Assembly: GCF_015062905.1 (NCBI RefSeq) | Contig: NZ_SUTK01000002.1 | Coordinates: 42,183-106,182, forward strand | Length of the DNA: 64,000 bases | Source of the DNA: Methanobrevibacter thaueri | Lineage (GTDB): Archaea > Methanobacteriota > Methanobacteria > Methanobacteriales > Methanobacteriaceae | Direction: 5' to 3' | Shown: positions 8,711 to 17,656 of the stretch, piece after piece | Layout: each line of letters starts with the position of its first letter | Numbering within the stretch: the first letter of the stretch is position 1 | Notes under the pieces: model-generated | Told to the model about the DNA's origin: nothing | The model's input: only the letters and a program-made list of their open reading frames with translations | The model's database searches: none | Made by a program: the position numbers and the translations under genes

Positions 8711-10012
8711 ATGTTTTGGAACGAAGAAATAGAAACAATGCCAAGGGAAGACCTTGAAGAGTTACAGCTAAAAAAGCTTCAGGCGACCGTCAAAAGGGCA
8801 TTTGAAAAAATACCGTATTACAATAAGAAATACAGTGAAATTGGAGTTTATCCAGAGGACATCGAAACCCTAAAAGATATCGAAAAACTGCCGTTCATCA
8901 CAAAGGACGAACTGAGGGAAAGCTATCCATTCGGACTGTTTGCAGTCGATATCAAGGAAATCAAGGAACTGCATTCCTCATCAGGAACCACAGGAAAACC
9001 GGTTGTGTCAGGATATACCGAAAAAGACCTGGATACCTGGGCTGAAACAATAGCCCGTGGACTTACAATGATGGGCATCGGAGAAGATGACATCCTTCAA
9101 AACACACACGGTTACGGAATGTTTACAGGAGGTTTTGGAGTTCACTACGGATCCCACAAGGTTGGAGCAGCAATCATTCCTATTTCAACCGGCCAAACAA
9201 GCAGGCAAATCGAAATAATGAAGGATTTTGGAGCCACAGGACTCATCTTTACTCCATCATACGGGATACACGTTGCGGAAGTCGCCCTTGAGGAGGGAAT
9301 TGACCCTAAGGAATTGGGAATCAAGGCAATCGGATTCGGAGCCGAAGGATGGACTGAAGAGATTAGGCAAAGGGTGGAAGAACTCTTCGGATGCAAAGCA
9401 TATAACATTTATGGATTGACAGAACTGATGGGACCCGGCGTCGGAGTCGAATGCTGTGCCCAAAAGGGTCTGCATATTGCTGAAGACATTTACTATCCTG
9501 AAATCATCGACCCCTACAGCCTGCATGTATTGGGCGAAAACACCCCTGGAGAATTGGTATTGACAAACCTTGAAAGGGAAGGAATGCCTGTTATAAGATT
9601 CAGGACAAAAGACTTGACCAAACTCACATATCAAAAATGCGAATGCGGAAGGACACATGCAAGAATGAGTAGAATCACAGGCAGATCAGACGACATGCTC
9701 AAGGTAAAGGGAGTAGCTATTTTCCCATCACAAATCGAAAAGGCATTGCTTAAGGTTGGTGATGCAGAGCCTCATTATATGATTATAGTTACAAGACCTG
9801 ACACCCTGGATGAAATCGAAGTAAAAGTGGAAGTGTCACAGGACATCTTCTTCGACGGAGTCAAGGAAATGATGACCATCCAGAACAAAATCGGCAAATC
9901 AATCGAAAACGAAACAGGCATACGCGTTAAAGTAACTCTAGTTGAACCTAAAACACTGCCGAGATTTGAAGGAAAAGCGAAAAGAGTTATTGATGAAAGG
10001 AACTTGCATTAG
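8711..10012 (+). CDS. paaK: Phenylacetate-CoA ligase family (aryl-CoA ligase)
   Basis: This AMP-forming adenylate enzyme has 433 residues from ATG 8711, placed by GAGG 6 bases upstream; an earlier ATG at 8699 lacks a site. Motifs include the phosphate-binding SSSGTTGKP (residues 89-97), IYGLTEL, RFRTKDLT and GRSDDMLKVKGV. It would activate an aryl or indole acetate to its CoA thioester. In methanogens this family is linked to recovering aromatic amino acids from aryl acetates with indolepyruvate oxidoreductase. The downstream ACT-domain gene is 8 bases away, a common pairing. A TATA box lies at about 8674-8686. Confidence 0.9.
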   Translation: MFWNEEIETMPREDLEELQLKKLQATVKRAFEKIPYYNKKYSEIGVYPEDIETLKDIEKLPFITKDELRESYPFGLFAVDIKEIKELHSSSGTTGKPVVSGYTEKDLDTWAETIARGLTMMGIGEDDILQNTHGYGMFTGGFGVHYGSHKVGAAIIPISTGQTSRQIEIMKDFGATGLIFTPSYGIHVAEVALEEGIDPKELGIKAIGFGAEGWTEEIRQRVEELFGCKAYNIYGLTELMGPGVGVECCAQKGLHIAEDIYYPEIIDPYSLHVLGENTPGELVLTNLEREGMPVIRFRTKDLTKLTYQKCECGRTHARMSRITGRSDDMLKVKGVAIFPSQIEKALLKVGDAEPHYMIIVTRPDTLDEIEVKVEVSQDIFFDGVKEMMTIQNKIGKSIENETGIRVKVTLVEPKTLPRFEGKAKRVIDERNLH

Positions 10013-10020
10013 GTGAGATT

Positions 10021-10452
10021 ATGAAAATAAAACAATTATCAATATTTTTACAAAACAAAATGGGAAGCTTATCAAAACCGTTGGAAGTGCTTAGCCTTGC
10101 CAATGTAAACATCAGGGCAATGTGCATGGCGGACACATCCGAATTCGGTATTTTAAGACTTGTAGTTGACGATCCGATTAAAGGAAAAGAAATTCTTGAG
10201 GAAAACAATTTCCTGGTTAAAATCACCGACATCATCGGCGTTGAAATGAACGATTCACCAGGCGGTTTGACTAACGTCCTGAGAGTCATAAAACAAAACA
10301 TGATTGATTTGGAATATCTCTATGCATTCAGCCACGAAAAAGAGGGTAAGGCTATCCTGCTGCTGCATGCAGATGATATAGATAACCTAATAAATATTCT
10401 AAAAGGGAACAATATTACTATTGTTCCGGCTGAAGAAGTTTATAACTTATAA
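10021..10452 (+). CDS. ACT domain protein paired with the aryl-CoA ligase
   Basis: The 143-residue product has two tandem ACT-type folds (about 1-70 and 70-140). The first begins KIKQLSIFLQNKMGSL, the second follows GGLTNVLRVIKQN. ACT domains bind amino acids, and this stand-alone form usually sits next to paaK in methanogens and clostridia, suggesting feedback sensing of an aromatic amino acid. GGTGAG precedes the ATG, and the gene is co-transcribed with paaK. Its stop codon lies in a terminator hairpin. Confidence 0.87.
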   Translation: MKIKQLSIFLQNKMGSLSKPLEVLSLANVNIRAMCMADTSEFGILRLVVDDPIKGKEILEENNFLVKITDIIGVEMNDSPGGLTNVLRVIKQNMIDLEYLYAFSHEKEGKAILLLHADDIDNLINILKGNNITIVPAEEVYNL

Positions 10453-10459
10453 ACTTCTT
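10433..10459 (+). terminator. 13-bp hairpin terminator containing the ACT gene stop codon
   Basis: AAGAAGTTTATAA (10433-10445) is perfectly complementary to TTATAAACTTCTT (10447-10459). The TAA stop (10450-10452) is in the 3' arm. A T-rich run (about 10463-10479) follows. Confidence 0.75.
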
Positions 10460-10553
10460 ATCCTTTTTTATTTTTTTTGGATTTTAACTACACTTTTTAA
10501 ACATTTTTTAGATAATATTAAATATATTTTACATCATAAATTTAACCATAAAC

Positions 10554-10569
10554 ATCATGATATCATGAT
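10554..10569. promoter_or_regulatory. Perfect 16-bp palindrome, likely operator of the SDR gene
   Basis: ATCATGATATCATGAT reads the same on both strands. It lies just after the expected transcription start, about 27 bases from the TATA-like box at 10518-10530, and upstream of the ribosome binding site (10583-10589). A repressor bound here would block transcription. No regulator gene is adjacent. Confidence 0.55.
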
Positions 10570-10593
10570 TGTTTAAAAATTTAGGTGATTAAA

Positions 10594-11337
10594 ATGGGAA
10601 AACTAGACGGAAAAGTAGCAATCGTAACCGGATCAACCTCCGGTATGGGTCGTTCTACAGCTAAATTATATGCTGAAGAAGGTGCAAAAGTTGTTGTAAC
10701 TGGAAGAAACGAAGAAAGAGCAAACGCTGTAGTGGATGACATTAAAGCAGCAGGTGGAGAAGCATTTGCAGTTATTGCTGATATGGCTAATGTTGACGAC
10801 ATTAAAAAAATCTTTGATGAAACCATTGAAAAATATGGAACTGTCGACATTTTGTTCAACAATGCAGGACTTTTAAGCGTAACCCCTCTTTTAGAAATTA
10901 CCAAAGAGGAATGGGACAAAGTATTTGCAGTTGACGTATACGCTCCATTATACTTAACCCAATTAGTAGCTCCTGTAATGAAAGAAAAAGGAAAAGGTGT
11001 TGTAATTAACACTTGTTCAGTAGCATCCTACGCTGCACACTTTGGATTTGTAGGTTACATCTCATCCAAACACGCTATTGCAGGCCTTACCAAATCCATG
11101 GCATTCGAACTTGGTCCTGAAATAAGATGTAACGGTATTGCTCCAGGTGCTATCCACACCGCTATGGTAGATAGTATTGGTGGAGTAGAAGCATTGCAGA
11201 TGATGGTTGACGGAGCACCTATGAAAAGAGTAGGTCAAGGAGAAGACATTGCTGCATTAGCATTATTCCTTGCTTCCGACGAATCTGAATTCGTAGACGG
11301 CCAAATCATCAGATGTGACGGCGGATTTGAGTGTTAA
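10594..11337 (+). CDS. Short-chain dehydrogenase/reductase (FabG/glucose dehydrogenase type)
   Basis: The enzyme has 247 residues from ATG 10594, behind AGGTGATT; the in-frame GTG at 10585 lies inside that site. Classical SDR features are all present: TGSTSGMG cofactor motif (residues 12-19), NNAG, a catalytic Ser in SVASY and YISSK as Tyr-x-x-x-Lys. The C-terminal FVDGQIIRCDGGF motif is typical. The GRNEER after beta-2 favours NADP(H). The substrate is unknown; oxidation of a sugar, bile-type steroid or 3-oxoacyl group is possible. It is preceded by a palindromic operator and followed by a strong terminator, so it is a single-gene unit. Confidence 0.88.
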   Translation: MGKLDGKVAIVTGSTSGMGRSTAKLYAEEGAKVVVTGRNEERANAVVDDIKAAGGEAFAVIADMANVDDIKKIFDETIEKYGTVDILFNNAGLLSVTPLLEITKEEWDKVFAVDVYAPLYLTQLVAPVMKEKGKGVVINTCSVASYAAHFGFVGYISSKHAIAGLTKSMAFELGPEIRCNGIAPGAIHTAMVDSIGGVEALQMMVDGAPMKRVGQGEDIAALALFLASDESEFVDGQIIRCDGGFEC

Positions 11338-11345
11338 GTTTTTAA

Positions 11346-11370
11346 AGTAGTTGGATTTTTATCAACTACT
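11346..11370 (+). terminator. Hairpin terminator of the SDR gene
   Basis: AGTAGTTG (11346-11353) pairs with CAACTACT (11363-11370) and is followed by a T-rich run (11373-11386). Confidence 0.75.
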
Positions 11371-11404
11371 CCTATTTTTATTTTTTAATTATAAAAAAAA
11401 GTAC

Positions 11405-12436
11405 TTATTCTATATCGTTTTTCTCTTTTAAGAGCTCAACATCATCATGCAGTTTTTCAATCTCAATCTCATACTCTTCCAAAGTATTTTCAAGTTCCAT
11501 GATTTTCAACTCTTCATAACTGAGTTTATTCTCGGGTTTTACTTCCCTGAAAATCATGACACATAGAATCATACCAAGAACACCGCCAAACAGCATCAGA
11601 GGATAAATGTCATTAATGTACACTACTGAAACGTATGCCGGAGTCAGCCAAATAATGAGAGCCATCTCAAATCCGACATATAAAAACATCAAAATAACCA
11701 CAGATCTTCCTTTCGGGAATTTTCCATCATTCAAAATATAGATTAAACTTCCAAGAAATCCTGCAATCACGGTAGCAAGAGAGCATGGCAGTGCAGTGGT
11801 ACCGCCTTCAAAAAACCTGAATCCTGCGGAAACTATGCATGCGGGGATTCCGACATAAGGTCCTCCGAACAAACTTGCAATCATTATTATCAGATTTCTG
11901 ACATTGGCAAAAGAGTTGTTCACCGGAATTGTATACCTTGATGCAAGACATCCGAGAACGCTGAAAAACACGAAAGCGAAGAACAGATCCCTTCTAGTGG
12001 CCTTCCGATGCATTATATTATAAAAGAACCTTGTTTTGGTTGCAAGGAGCATGAAAATCAGCACGACGGATAATACCTTAAACATGTTTAAAAACGGCAT
12101 GAAAAAGGCTCCGGAGTGGGTACTCTGATTAAAATAGGAAATGAGTATGCTGAAAATTCCTATAATGACAAGATATCCCATCTCATAAATCGAGCTGTCC
12201 CGCAAATCCCTGAATTGAGGCAGCCTTGTTGAAATGAATCCGAAGATTATGATTGCCGCACCCATAGTCAATAGATTATTAACTACAGCAAATGGAACAT
12301 TGACTATATGATGGCCAAAATAATGTTTGAAAAATGAGTAATAAAGAAGAATATTGGCTATAAGCAATACAAAAAAGATTAAAAGAAACACCATATTTTT
12401 TCTTTTTTTGATTGTTTCTTTAATGTTATTGCCCAT
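11405..12436 (-). CDS. LytS-type 5TM receptor membrane protein without output domain
   Basis: This 343-residue protein has about eight membrane helices. The central part matches the 5TM receptor of LytS/YhcK sensors: NVRNLIIMIASLFGGPYVGIPACIVSAGFRF, then a GGTTALPCSLATVIAGFLGSLIY helix. In bacteria this module is joined to a histidine kinase or GGDEF domain. Here it ends in a short coiled coil (about 305-343, LSYEELKIMELENTLEEYE) with no kinase. It lies 33 bases after beta-RFAP synthase and is probably co-transcribed. A ligand and partner are not evident. Confidence 0.78.
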   Translation of the reverse strand: MGNNIKETIKKRKNMVFLLIFFVLLIANILLYYSFFKHYFGHHIVNVPFAVVNNLLTMGAAIIIFGFISTRLPQFRDLRDSSIYEMGYLVIIGIFSILISYFNQSTHSGAFFMPFLNMFKVLSVVLIFMLLATKTRFFYNIMHRKATRRDLFFAFVFFSVLGCLASRYTIPVNNSFANVRNLIIMIASLFGGPYVGIPACIVSAGFRFFEGGTTALPCSLATVIAGFLGSLIYILNDGKFPKGRSVVILMFLYVGFEMALIIWLTPAYVSVVYINDIYPLMLFGGVLGMILCVMIFREVKPENKLSYEELKIMELENTLEEYEIEIEKLHDDVELLKEKNDIE

Positions 12437-12469
12437 ACCAACACTCTCTTAAAAAATTAATTGTAATGT

Positions 12470-13453
12470 CTACTTTTCAATGACGAAACCGTGGTTTTGT
12501 GCCTTGGTGACAAATACTGTACCCTTTTCGCCAATGATTTCCTTGGTTTTCTCTACAATATCTGCGTTTGATTCATCAAACATGGTGTAGAGAACCGGCC
12601 CGAATGATGAGATTCCGACACCATATGCGCCCGCATCTTCAATGGCCTTCATTGTAGGCAGATAACTTGCATCAAGTGAGTGCTCCAACTTGTTGAATCC
12701 CACTTTTTGAAGTTCGCTTACAGCCCATCCGAAGTTTTTGATGTCCTTTTCAAGCATGAACGGAACAAGATTCATTAAAATAAGGTGAGATACCTGCTCC
12801 ACTTCCTCTTTTGGAATAGGACAATATGTCTGGAACACATCCACCTCATCATCCCCTTCCATGTGCTTTTCGATGTATGGAATTGCAATCAGAATGTTCC
12901 ATTCTTCCGGAAAATCATATCTTGCAATCAATGTTGCAGGCTTTGCCTGTGAAGCGCCTGAAGGCAAGAACAACGGCTTTTCCTCTTTGCTGTGTCCGCC
13001 ATCAAGGATGAATCCTCCCAAATCGTGGGTGTATGTTCCGATACCGGAGGTTCCTCCTCTTCCAACAATCGCACTCAATTCACGGCTTTCCACTTCAATG
13101 CCCATTGTTTCAGTAATCAAATGAGCTGTTGAAACGGCTATTTGGGTTCCGCTTCCAAATCCTGAATGCGGAGGATAAGTATTATGTACAATAAATCTGA
13201 AACCTGAATCTATATCAAAGTGTTCAATGGTCTTTTGAGCTGCATCAGGGATTTTTTCCTGACATTCCAAAATAGCTTCCTCATCTGTTACGGTATCTGC
13301 AAATTCAAGCTCAACACCGCTTTCAATCTGTTCAACTTCCAATACAAACTGTGGATCAGCTAATGCTAGACCAATACCACCATCGACTCTTCTATATGAC
13401 CCATTCAAATCAATAAGGGACATATGTATTCTTGAAGGTGCTCTTATAATCAT
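12470..13453 (-). CDS. Beta-ribofuranosylaminobenzene 5'-phosphate synthase
   Basis: This 327-residue GHMP-superfamily enzyme condenses 4-hydroxybenzoate or 4-aminobenzoate with PRPP, the first committed step of the tetrahydromethanopterin side branch. The N-terminus reads MIIRAPSRIHMSLIDLNG, followed by RVDGGIGLAL. The glycine-rich loop PPHSGFGSGTQIAVS and the VGRGGTSGIGTYTHDLGGFI segment are characteristic. The ATG (13453) follows GGATGTGA closely. It is an essential C1-carrier gene in methanogens. Confidence 0.9.
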   Translation of the reverse strand: MIIRAPSRIHMSLIDLNGSYRRVDGGIGLALADPQFVLEVEQIESGVELEFADTVTDEEAILECQEKIPDAAQKTIEHFDIDSGFRFIVHNTYPPHSGFGSGTQIAVSTAHLITETMGIEVESRELSAIVGRGGTSGIGTYTHDLGGFILDGGHSKEEKPLFLPSGASQAKPATLIARYDFPEEWNILIAIPYIEKHMEGDDEVDVFQTYCPIPKEEVEQVSHLILMNLVPFMLEKDIKNFGWAVSELQKVGFNKLEHSLDASYLPTMKAIEDAGAYGVGISSFGPVLYTMFDESNADIVEKTKEIIGEKGTVFVTKAQNHGFVIEK

Positions 13454-13522
13454 TTTTTCACATCCTTAAATATTCTATAAAATATTTGTTTTTAAATATA
13501 TATAACATTTTGTAAAAAAAAT

Positions 13523-14227
13523 CTACCTTTTACTCATTTCATCAATTTTTTCGTTCAATTTTTCAACCTCAGAGGTCAGATAATCAATCTTGTATTCGAG
13601 GTCTTTGCGCTTATCCCTGTTCAGCCTTGACACGTATGCCGATGAGATTATTGCAGTGATGAGGGAAAATATTATAATGCCTCCAACCATGGCAACTATA
13701 CCTATCAGCCTGCCTGAACTTGAGGCCGGAACAACATCACCATATCCTGTGCTTGTCATTGAAACAAAAGTGTACCAGATGGCTGTTCTAAAGTCGACGA
13801 TGTTTGAATCGACCTGCCAAACGAGAATGGTGACAATGACAATGAATACAATTGTTATTGCAATTATCTTGTCCAGATAGGTTTTTTTCAAAAAGTCCGC
13901 AAATATCTTTTCGTCATCGCGAATCAGAATGAAAACCTTTATCAGCTGGGCAAGCTTGACGAATCTCAACGCTCGCATAAACACCGAATTGAACGGAAGC
14001 ATTCCCAGAATGCCAAGGGAATTGTTTTTAAGATATTCCTTCCTATCATCTGCTCTTTTGAGATTATATAAAAATTCAATCCAGAAACATGCGCACAACA
14101 ACAAGTCAAAGGCAATCACATTAACCTTGAACGAAGTGTCAACGGGATAGAATGTAATGTATAACAAAAATATTATGTCAAAAATAGTTAATACTATTCC
14201 GCCTAAGTACACAAGTTGCTTTTTCAT
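13523..14227 (-). CDS. Voltage-gated-type potassium channel
   Basis: The 234-residue protein has a six-helix layout. Helices 1-4 include an S4-like segment with spaced basic residues (RALRFVKLAQLIKVFILIR, about 85-103). The pore loop contains TGYGD (160-164), the K+ selectivity filter, between two pore helices (about 120-138 and 174-197). The C-terminus is a charged coiled coil (204-232) that may drive tetramer assembly, in place of the RCK/TrkA domain seen in many archaeal channels. No partner gene is adjacent. Confidence 0.9.
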   Translation of the reverse strand: MKKQLVYLGGIVLTIFDIIFLLYITFYPVDTSFKVNVIAFDLLLCACFWIEFLYNLKRADDRKEYLKNNSLGILGMLPFNSVFMRALRFVKLAQLIKVFILIRDDEKIFADFLKKTYLDKIIAITIVFIVIVTILVWQVDSNIVDFRTAIWYTFVSMTSTGYGDVVPASSSGRLIGIVAMVGGIIIFSLITAIISSAYVSRLNRDKRKDLEYKIDYLTSEVEKLNEKIDEMSKR

Positions 14228-14265
14228 AATTAATAGTATATGTGCAATAGTATATATTAACTACA

Positions 14266-14913
14266 CTAAAACAGATCGTCCACAACACTGACCAGCTTCT
14301 CAGCAAGCATGCAGGTGAAGTCAAAGTCCTCTGAAGAATAGCATTCATAGACCAGTGTAGGTATTCCTGCCTTTGCTGTCGGTTCTGTTATGTATGGTGG
14401 GCTTGAGCGGAATTCAGGAGCATAATATACGATTTCATCCATATTGCCAATAATCTGATTCATGTATTCGGATGAATTATCGTCAAAGCCCGGCGCAAAG
14501 ACGAAATTGGTTATCTGATAGTCTCCCGGACCCTGAGGTCCACGGTTTGAGTGGATATCCAAAAACAAATCGTATTTCTTGTCTATTATGTCATCTCTGA
14601 TGAATTCCTGTGCAAGGAGCTGTCCCTCAAGACGTCCCTCCGTTTCTGAGGAATCGTCATTGACATTTATGTTATACAGGTAATAGCAATTTTTTAAATC
14701 GCTTTTAGAGGTTAACTTTTCAAACAAAGCTCTGTGGGACTTGCTTTCCAGAGGATGCATTCCAATCACATAAGCTATTTTAACCTTCGAGTCTTTATCT
14801 CCAAAAGGACCGTGCAGATGTACGCTGCCTAAATCATTCCTGCCTAAAAGTTCGCACTCGTATTCTGTTGAGTCAACCTGGGCCTCGCTTGTCGGTTCCT
14901 TCGGATAGTTCAT
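14266..14913 (-). CDS. M14/AstE-like putative zinc hydrolase
   Basis: I infer this function from spaced motifs. GMHPLES gives His53-x-x-Glu56, DIHSNRG gives His121 and VYECYS gives Glu190. That is the His-x-x-Glu...His...Glu arrangement of zinc carboxypeptidase-like enzymes of the succinylglutamate desuccinylase/aspartoacylase branch. The length (215 residues) is short for the family, so a C-terminal domain is absent. AGGTG precedes ATG 14913. The substrate is unknown; a peptide or N-acyl amino acid is possible. It lies downstream of ferritin but behind a terminator. Confidence 0.6.
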   Translation of the reverse strand: MNYPKEPTSEAQVDSTEYECELLGRNDLGSVHLHGPFGDKDSKVKIAYVIGMHPLESKSHRALFEKLTSKSDLKNCYYLYNINVNDDSSETEGRLEGQLLAQEFIRDDIIDKKYDLFLDIHSNRGPQGPGDYQITNFVFAPGFDDNSSEYMNQIIGNMDEIVYYAPEFRSSPPYITEPTAKAGIPTLVYECYSSEDFDFTCMLAEKLVSVVDDLF

Positions 14914-14938
14914 TTAAACACCTAAAAAAAAATAAGAT

Positions 14939-14960
14939 AAGACTAGAATAATCTAGTCTT
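14939..14960 (-). terminator. Hairpin terminator containing the ferritin stop codon
   Basis: AAGACTAGA (14939-14947) pairs perfectly with TCTAGTCTT (14952-14960) around a 4-base loop. The TAG stop (14953-14955) is inside the stem. A T-rich run on the minus strand (about 14924-14932) follows. Confidence 0.75.
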
Positions 14961-15453
14961 CGGATGGTGAACGTGCACCTAATTCCTTGTTCAATTCGTA
15001 AATCAATCTGTTGTCGCCATCAGCCAATTTGATTTTGGCAACTAATTCCATAGCATTTTCTTCCTCTTCGACTTGCTCTTCGACAAACCATTGTAGGAAG
15101 TTGTTGGTTGCATGGTCTTTTTCTTCGATAGCTAAATCTACAAGATCATCAATTAATCCTGATACTTTTTTCTCATGTTCTAAGACATGCTCGAATGCTG
15201 CAACTGGAGAGTCCCATTCAGTTTGAGGTCCTTCGATTTCAGTCAAGGTTACTGAAGCCCCTCTTCTGATAATGTAGTCATAGAATTTCATTCCATGCTC
15301 TAATTCTTCTTCTGCTTGTACTCTCATCCAGTTAGCAAATCCTGCTAAGTCTTCATCTTCAAAGTAAGCTGCCATGGATAAATATAAATAACCTGAGTAA
15401 ATTTCAGCATTTAATTGACCATTTAAAGCTTTTTCCATATTTTCAGATACCAT
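14953..15453 (-). CDS. ftnA: Bacterial-type ferritin (non-haem iron storage)
   Basis: The 166-residue protein is a four-helix ferritin. Ferroxidase residues match the E. coli FtnA positions: Glu17, Tyr24, Glu50, His53, Glu94, Gln127 and Glu130. It should oxidise Fe(II) and store it in a 24-mer shell, which also protects against peroxide. The ATG follows GGTGAT by 6 bases, and a TATA box lies near 15489-15497. A divergent nudC gene starts 99 bases away. Confidence 0.95.
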   Translation of the reverse strand: MVSENMEKALNGQLNAEIYSGYLYLSMAAYFEDEDLAGFANWMRVQAEEELEHGMKFYDYIIRRGASVTLTEIEGPQTEWDSPVAAFEHVLEHEKKVSGLIDDLVDLAIEEKDHATNNFLQWFVEEQVEEEENAMELVAKIKLADGDNRLIYELNKELGARSPSED

Positions 15454-15552
15454 TAAATATCACCATTATAATCTTTGTATTTGATTTCTTATATAATTTA
15501 CATTGAAATGTTTCACTACAATTTTAATAATCATTAAAACATATCATTTAAC

Positions 15553-16362
15553 ATGATTGAAAAATCCCTCTATGAAAACTACCAAATCGATTTTAGTGAT
15601 GAAATTACCCCAGATAATGACGATTACCTATTTGTTTTTAATGACATGAGACAGCTGTATCTGGATGAAGAAAAGAGATTGCCTGAAAACTTAGATGGTT
15701 TTGATGTTAATTTCTGCCTATTCATTGGAATGTATAAAGGAAGGAAGGCATTCGTCGCAAATGCTGATGGCGACGGGACATACCATGACCTGTTTGAGGT
15801 CTATGAATTCAATCATGACCTGTACCATATTGCAGGAAAAGCGGTTTTGATAAACGATTGGTATATATCACACAGGTTTTGTGGAAGATGTGGAGTCAAG
15901 ACTCAATTAGATGAAAAGGACATGATGTTAAAATGCCCTGAATGCGGCCAAGTGCATTATCCTCGCATCGCTCCTGCAATTATTGTGGCCATAAGAAATG
16001 ATGACAAATTGCTCATGGCAAAGCACAGCTACCACGACACCATCAGATATGCATTGATAGCAGGATTTGTGGAACCTGGCGAAAGCATTGAGGACGCCGT
16101 TCATCGTGAGGTTTTAGAAGAAGTAGGGATTAAAATAAAAAATCTTAAATATATGAAAAGCCAATCCTGGCCGTTTCCGAATTCACTTATGCTCGGATTT
16201 ACTGCAGAATATGAATCCGGAGATATTAAAGTGGATGGTGATGAAATAGTCAAGGCGAAATGGTTTGAAGCTGATGAAATAATAAGATTTTCATCAGACA
16301 TCAGCATTTCGGACTGGCTGGTGCAGAATTTTATTGATTCTGTTAAGCACACTTTTAAATAG
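15553..16362 (+). CDS. nudC: NudC-type NAD(H) pyrophosphatase (Nudix hydrolase)
   Basis: The 269-residue enzyme has the NudC layout: an N-terminal domain, a zinc ribbon (CGRCG...CPECG, about residues 115-138), then a Nudix domain. The Nudix box GFVEPGESIEDAVHREVLEEVG is complete. The following SQSWPFPNSLM corresponds to the SQPWPFPxS signature specific for NADH pyrophosphatases, with one Pro to Ser change. It hydrolyses NAD(H) to NMN(H) and AMP, and family members also remove NAD caps from RNA. No clear ribosome binding site is seen, so translation may be leaderless. Confidence 0.9.
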   Translation: MIEKSLYENYQIDFSDEITPDNDDYLFVFNDMRQLYLDEEKRLPENLDGFDVNFCLFIGMYKGRKAFVANADGDGTYHDLFEVYEFNHDLYHIAGKAVLINDWYISHRFCGRCGVKTQLDEKDMMLKCPECGQVHYPRIAPAIIVAIRNDDKLLMAKHSYHDTIRYALIAGFVEPGESIEDAVHREVLEEVGIKIKNLKYMKSQSWPFPNSLMLGFTAEYESGDIKVDGDEIVKAKWFEADEIIRFSSDISISDWLVQNFIDSVKHTFK

Positions 16363-16431
16363 CAATTATCCTTTTTCTATTTATTTAATTTCATAACCCT
16401 CCAAATTATAACTTGAATTAACTACAATAAT

Positions 16432-17046
16432 TTAATATTTTCCCGCATAAGATCCTAATTCAATATGTCCCTGGGAATCATGCCCCCCATAGGTATAAGC
16501 TCCATCACCGGCAAAAACATAATATTCTCCATTTGAAGTTTCAATGAGTGCTAATTCCTGTTGTGTTTCAACTGTTCTATAATTACCGAAGTAAGGAGAA
16601 TATTCAGAATATACACTAGTATCCACACTATTTTTATTATTATCAGATTCTTTGGTTTCTTCTTTAATTTTCAGTTTCTGTGATGCACTATTTCCAGTGT
16701 AGTTATCATTTCCGCCATAAGTGACATTAACAACATATTTGCCCTTTTTCAAATCCAAATCAAGCTTTGCCTTACCCTTGGAATTGGTTTTTACAGTTTC
16801 ATTAACTACAACTTTACCCTTCTTGTTTTTTACAACAATCTTAACTTTTTCCTTTGATAATGCAGTCTTGTTTAAGTCTGTCAGTTGTATCTTAAGTTTT
16901 CCACCTTCATTTTGCTCCTTATCACTAGTAATTTTTATTTTAGTCGGTTCTTTAGCATTAATTGACTGCATAAACATTGCTCCTGCAATAACTGCAAGAA
17001 CTATAACTATAGCAACTAAAATTATTATAATATTTTTGTTTTCCAT
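16432..17046 (-). CDS. Membrane-anchored Ig-like domain protein, copy B
   Basis: The product (204 residues from ATG 17046) has an N-terminal membrane anchor (about 5-28) and one Ig-like domain (about 35-130) with the EPTKIKITSDKEQ, DLDLKKGKYVVNVTYGG and DNYTGNSASQKL strands. A Ser/Asn-rich linker and a C-terminal module rich in Tyr and Gly (about 150-204) complete it. It is a paralogue of the gene immediately upstream. The C-terminal parts differ completely, so duplication was followed by tail replacement or divergence. It is probably surface-exposed. Confidence 0.8.
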   Translation of the reverse strand: MENKNIIIILVAIVIVLAVIAGAMFMQSINAKEPTKIKITSDKEQNEGGKLKIQLTDLNKTALSKEKVKIVVKNKKGKVVVNETVKTNSKGKAKLDLDLKKGKYVVNVTYGGNDNYTGNSASQKLKIKEETKESDNNKNSVDTSVYSEYSPYFGNYRTVETQQELALIETSNGEYYVFAGDGAYTYGGHDSQGHIELGSYAGKY

Positions 17047-17062
17047 GAATTCCAACTCCCCA

Positions 17063-17656
17063 TTATTTAAATCCTAGACTATGTATCTCACCAGTCCTTA
17101 CATCTACAGTTCTCATGTAACCATCCTGATATTCCTGTTTAACATGATATTCATCAATATAATATCTATTTGTTTCAGGATAAGGATCATTACTTGGAGG
17201 TAAATTATTAATATCATATGATGTGGTTGATGAAGATTGTGAATTTGAGGAGGTTGCTTCAGTAACAGCCTCTTTAATTTTCAATTTCTGGGATGCAATA
17301 TCTCCCGTATAGTTCTCATTTCCACCATAAGTAACATTAACCATATATTTACCCTTCTTCAAATCCAAATCAAGTTTAGCCTTACCCTTGGAATTGGTAT
17401 TAACAACATCATCAACAACCACCTTACCCTTTTTGTCTTTAATAGTAATATTAACTACTTCCTTTGAAATCGGAGTATTATTCAAATCAGTCAACTTGAT
17501 TGACAATTCTCCATCTTCATATTGCTCCTTATCACTTGTAATTTTAATTTTTGTTGGTTCTTTTGAATTTACTGGATTCAATAACATTACTCCAATCGCA
17601 GCTGCAAGAACAACAATTATTACAACCAATATTATAATTATCTTTTTATCTTCCAT
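17063..17656 (-). CDS. Membrane-anchored Ig-like domain protein, copy A
   Basis: This 197-residue protein starts at ATG 17656, behind GTGAT. It has the same anchor and Ig-like domain as copy B, with most residues identical from EPTKIKITSDKEQ to SQKLKIKE. A Ser/Thr-rich linker then leads to a different tail of about 45 residues (PYPETNRYYIDEYHVKQEY...). The two genes are 16 bases apart and probably co-transcribed. The function is unknown; the fold resembles the repeats of the large adhesin-like proteins elsewhere in the window. Confidence 0.8.
   Translation of the reverse strand: MEDKKIIIILVVIIVVLAAAIGVMLLNPVNSKEPTKIKITSDKEQYEDGELSIKLTDLNNTPISKEVVNITIKDKKGKVVVDDVVNTNSKGKAKLDLDLKKGKYMVNVTYGGNENYTGDIASQKLKIKEAVTEATSSNSQSSSTTSYDINNLPPSNDPYPETNRYYIDEYHVKQEYQDGYMRTVDVRTGEIHSLGFK

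Noticed and set aside
9145..9658. Minus-strand frames inside the aryl-CoA ligase gene
   Set aside because: They lie opposite a clear enzyme gene and show no protein-like motifs.
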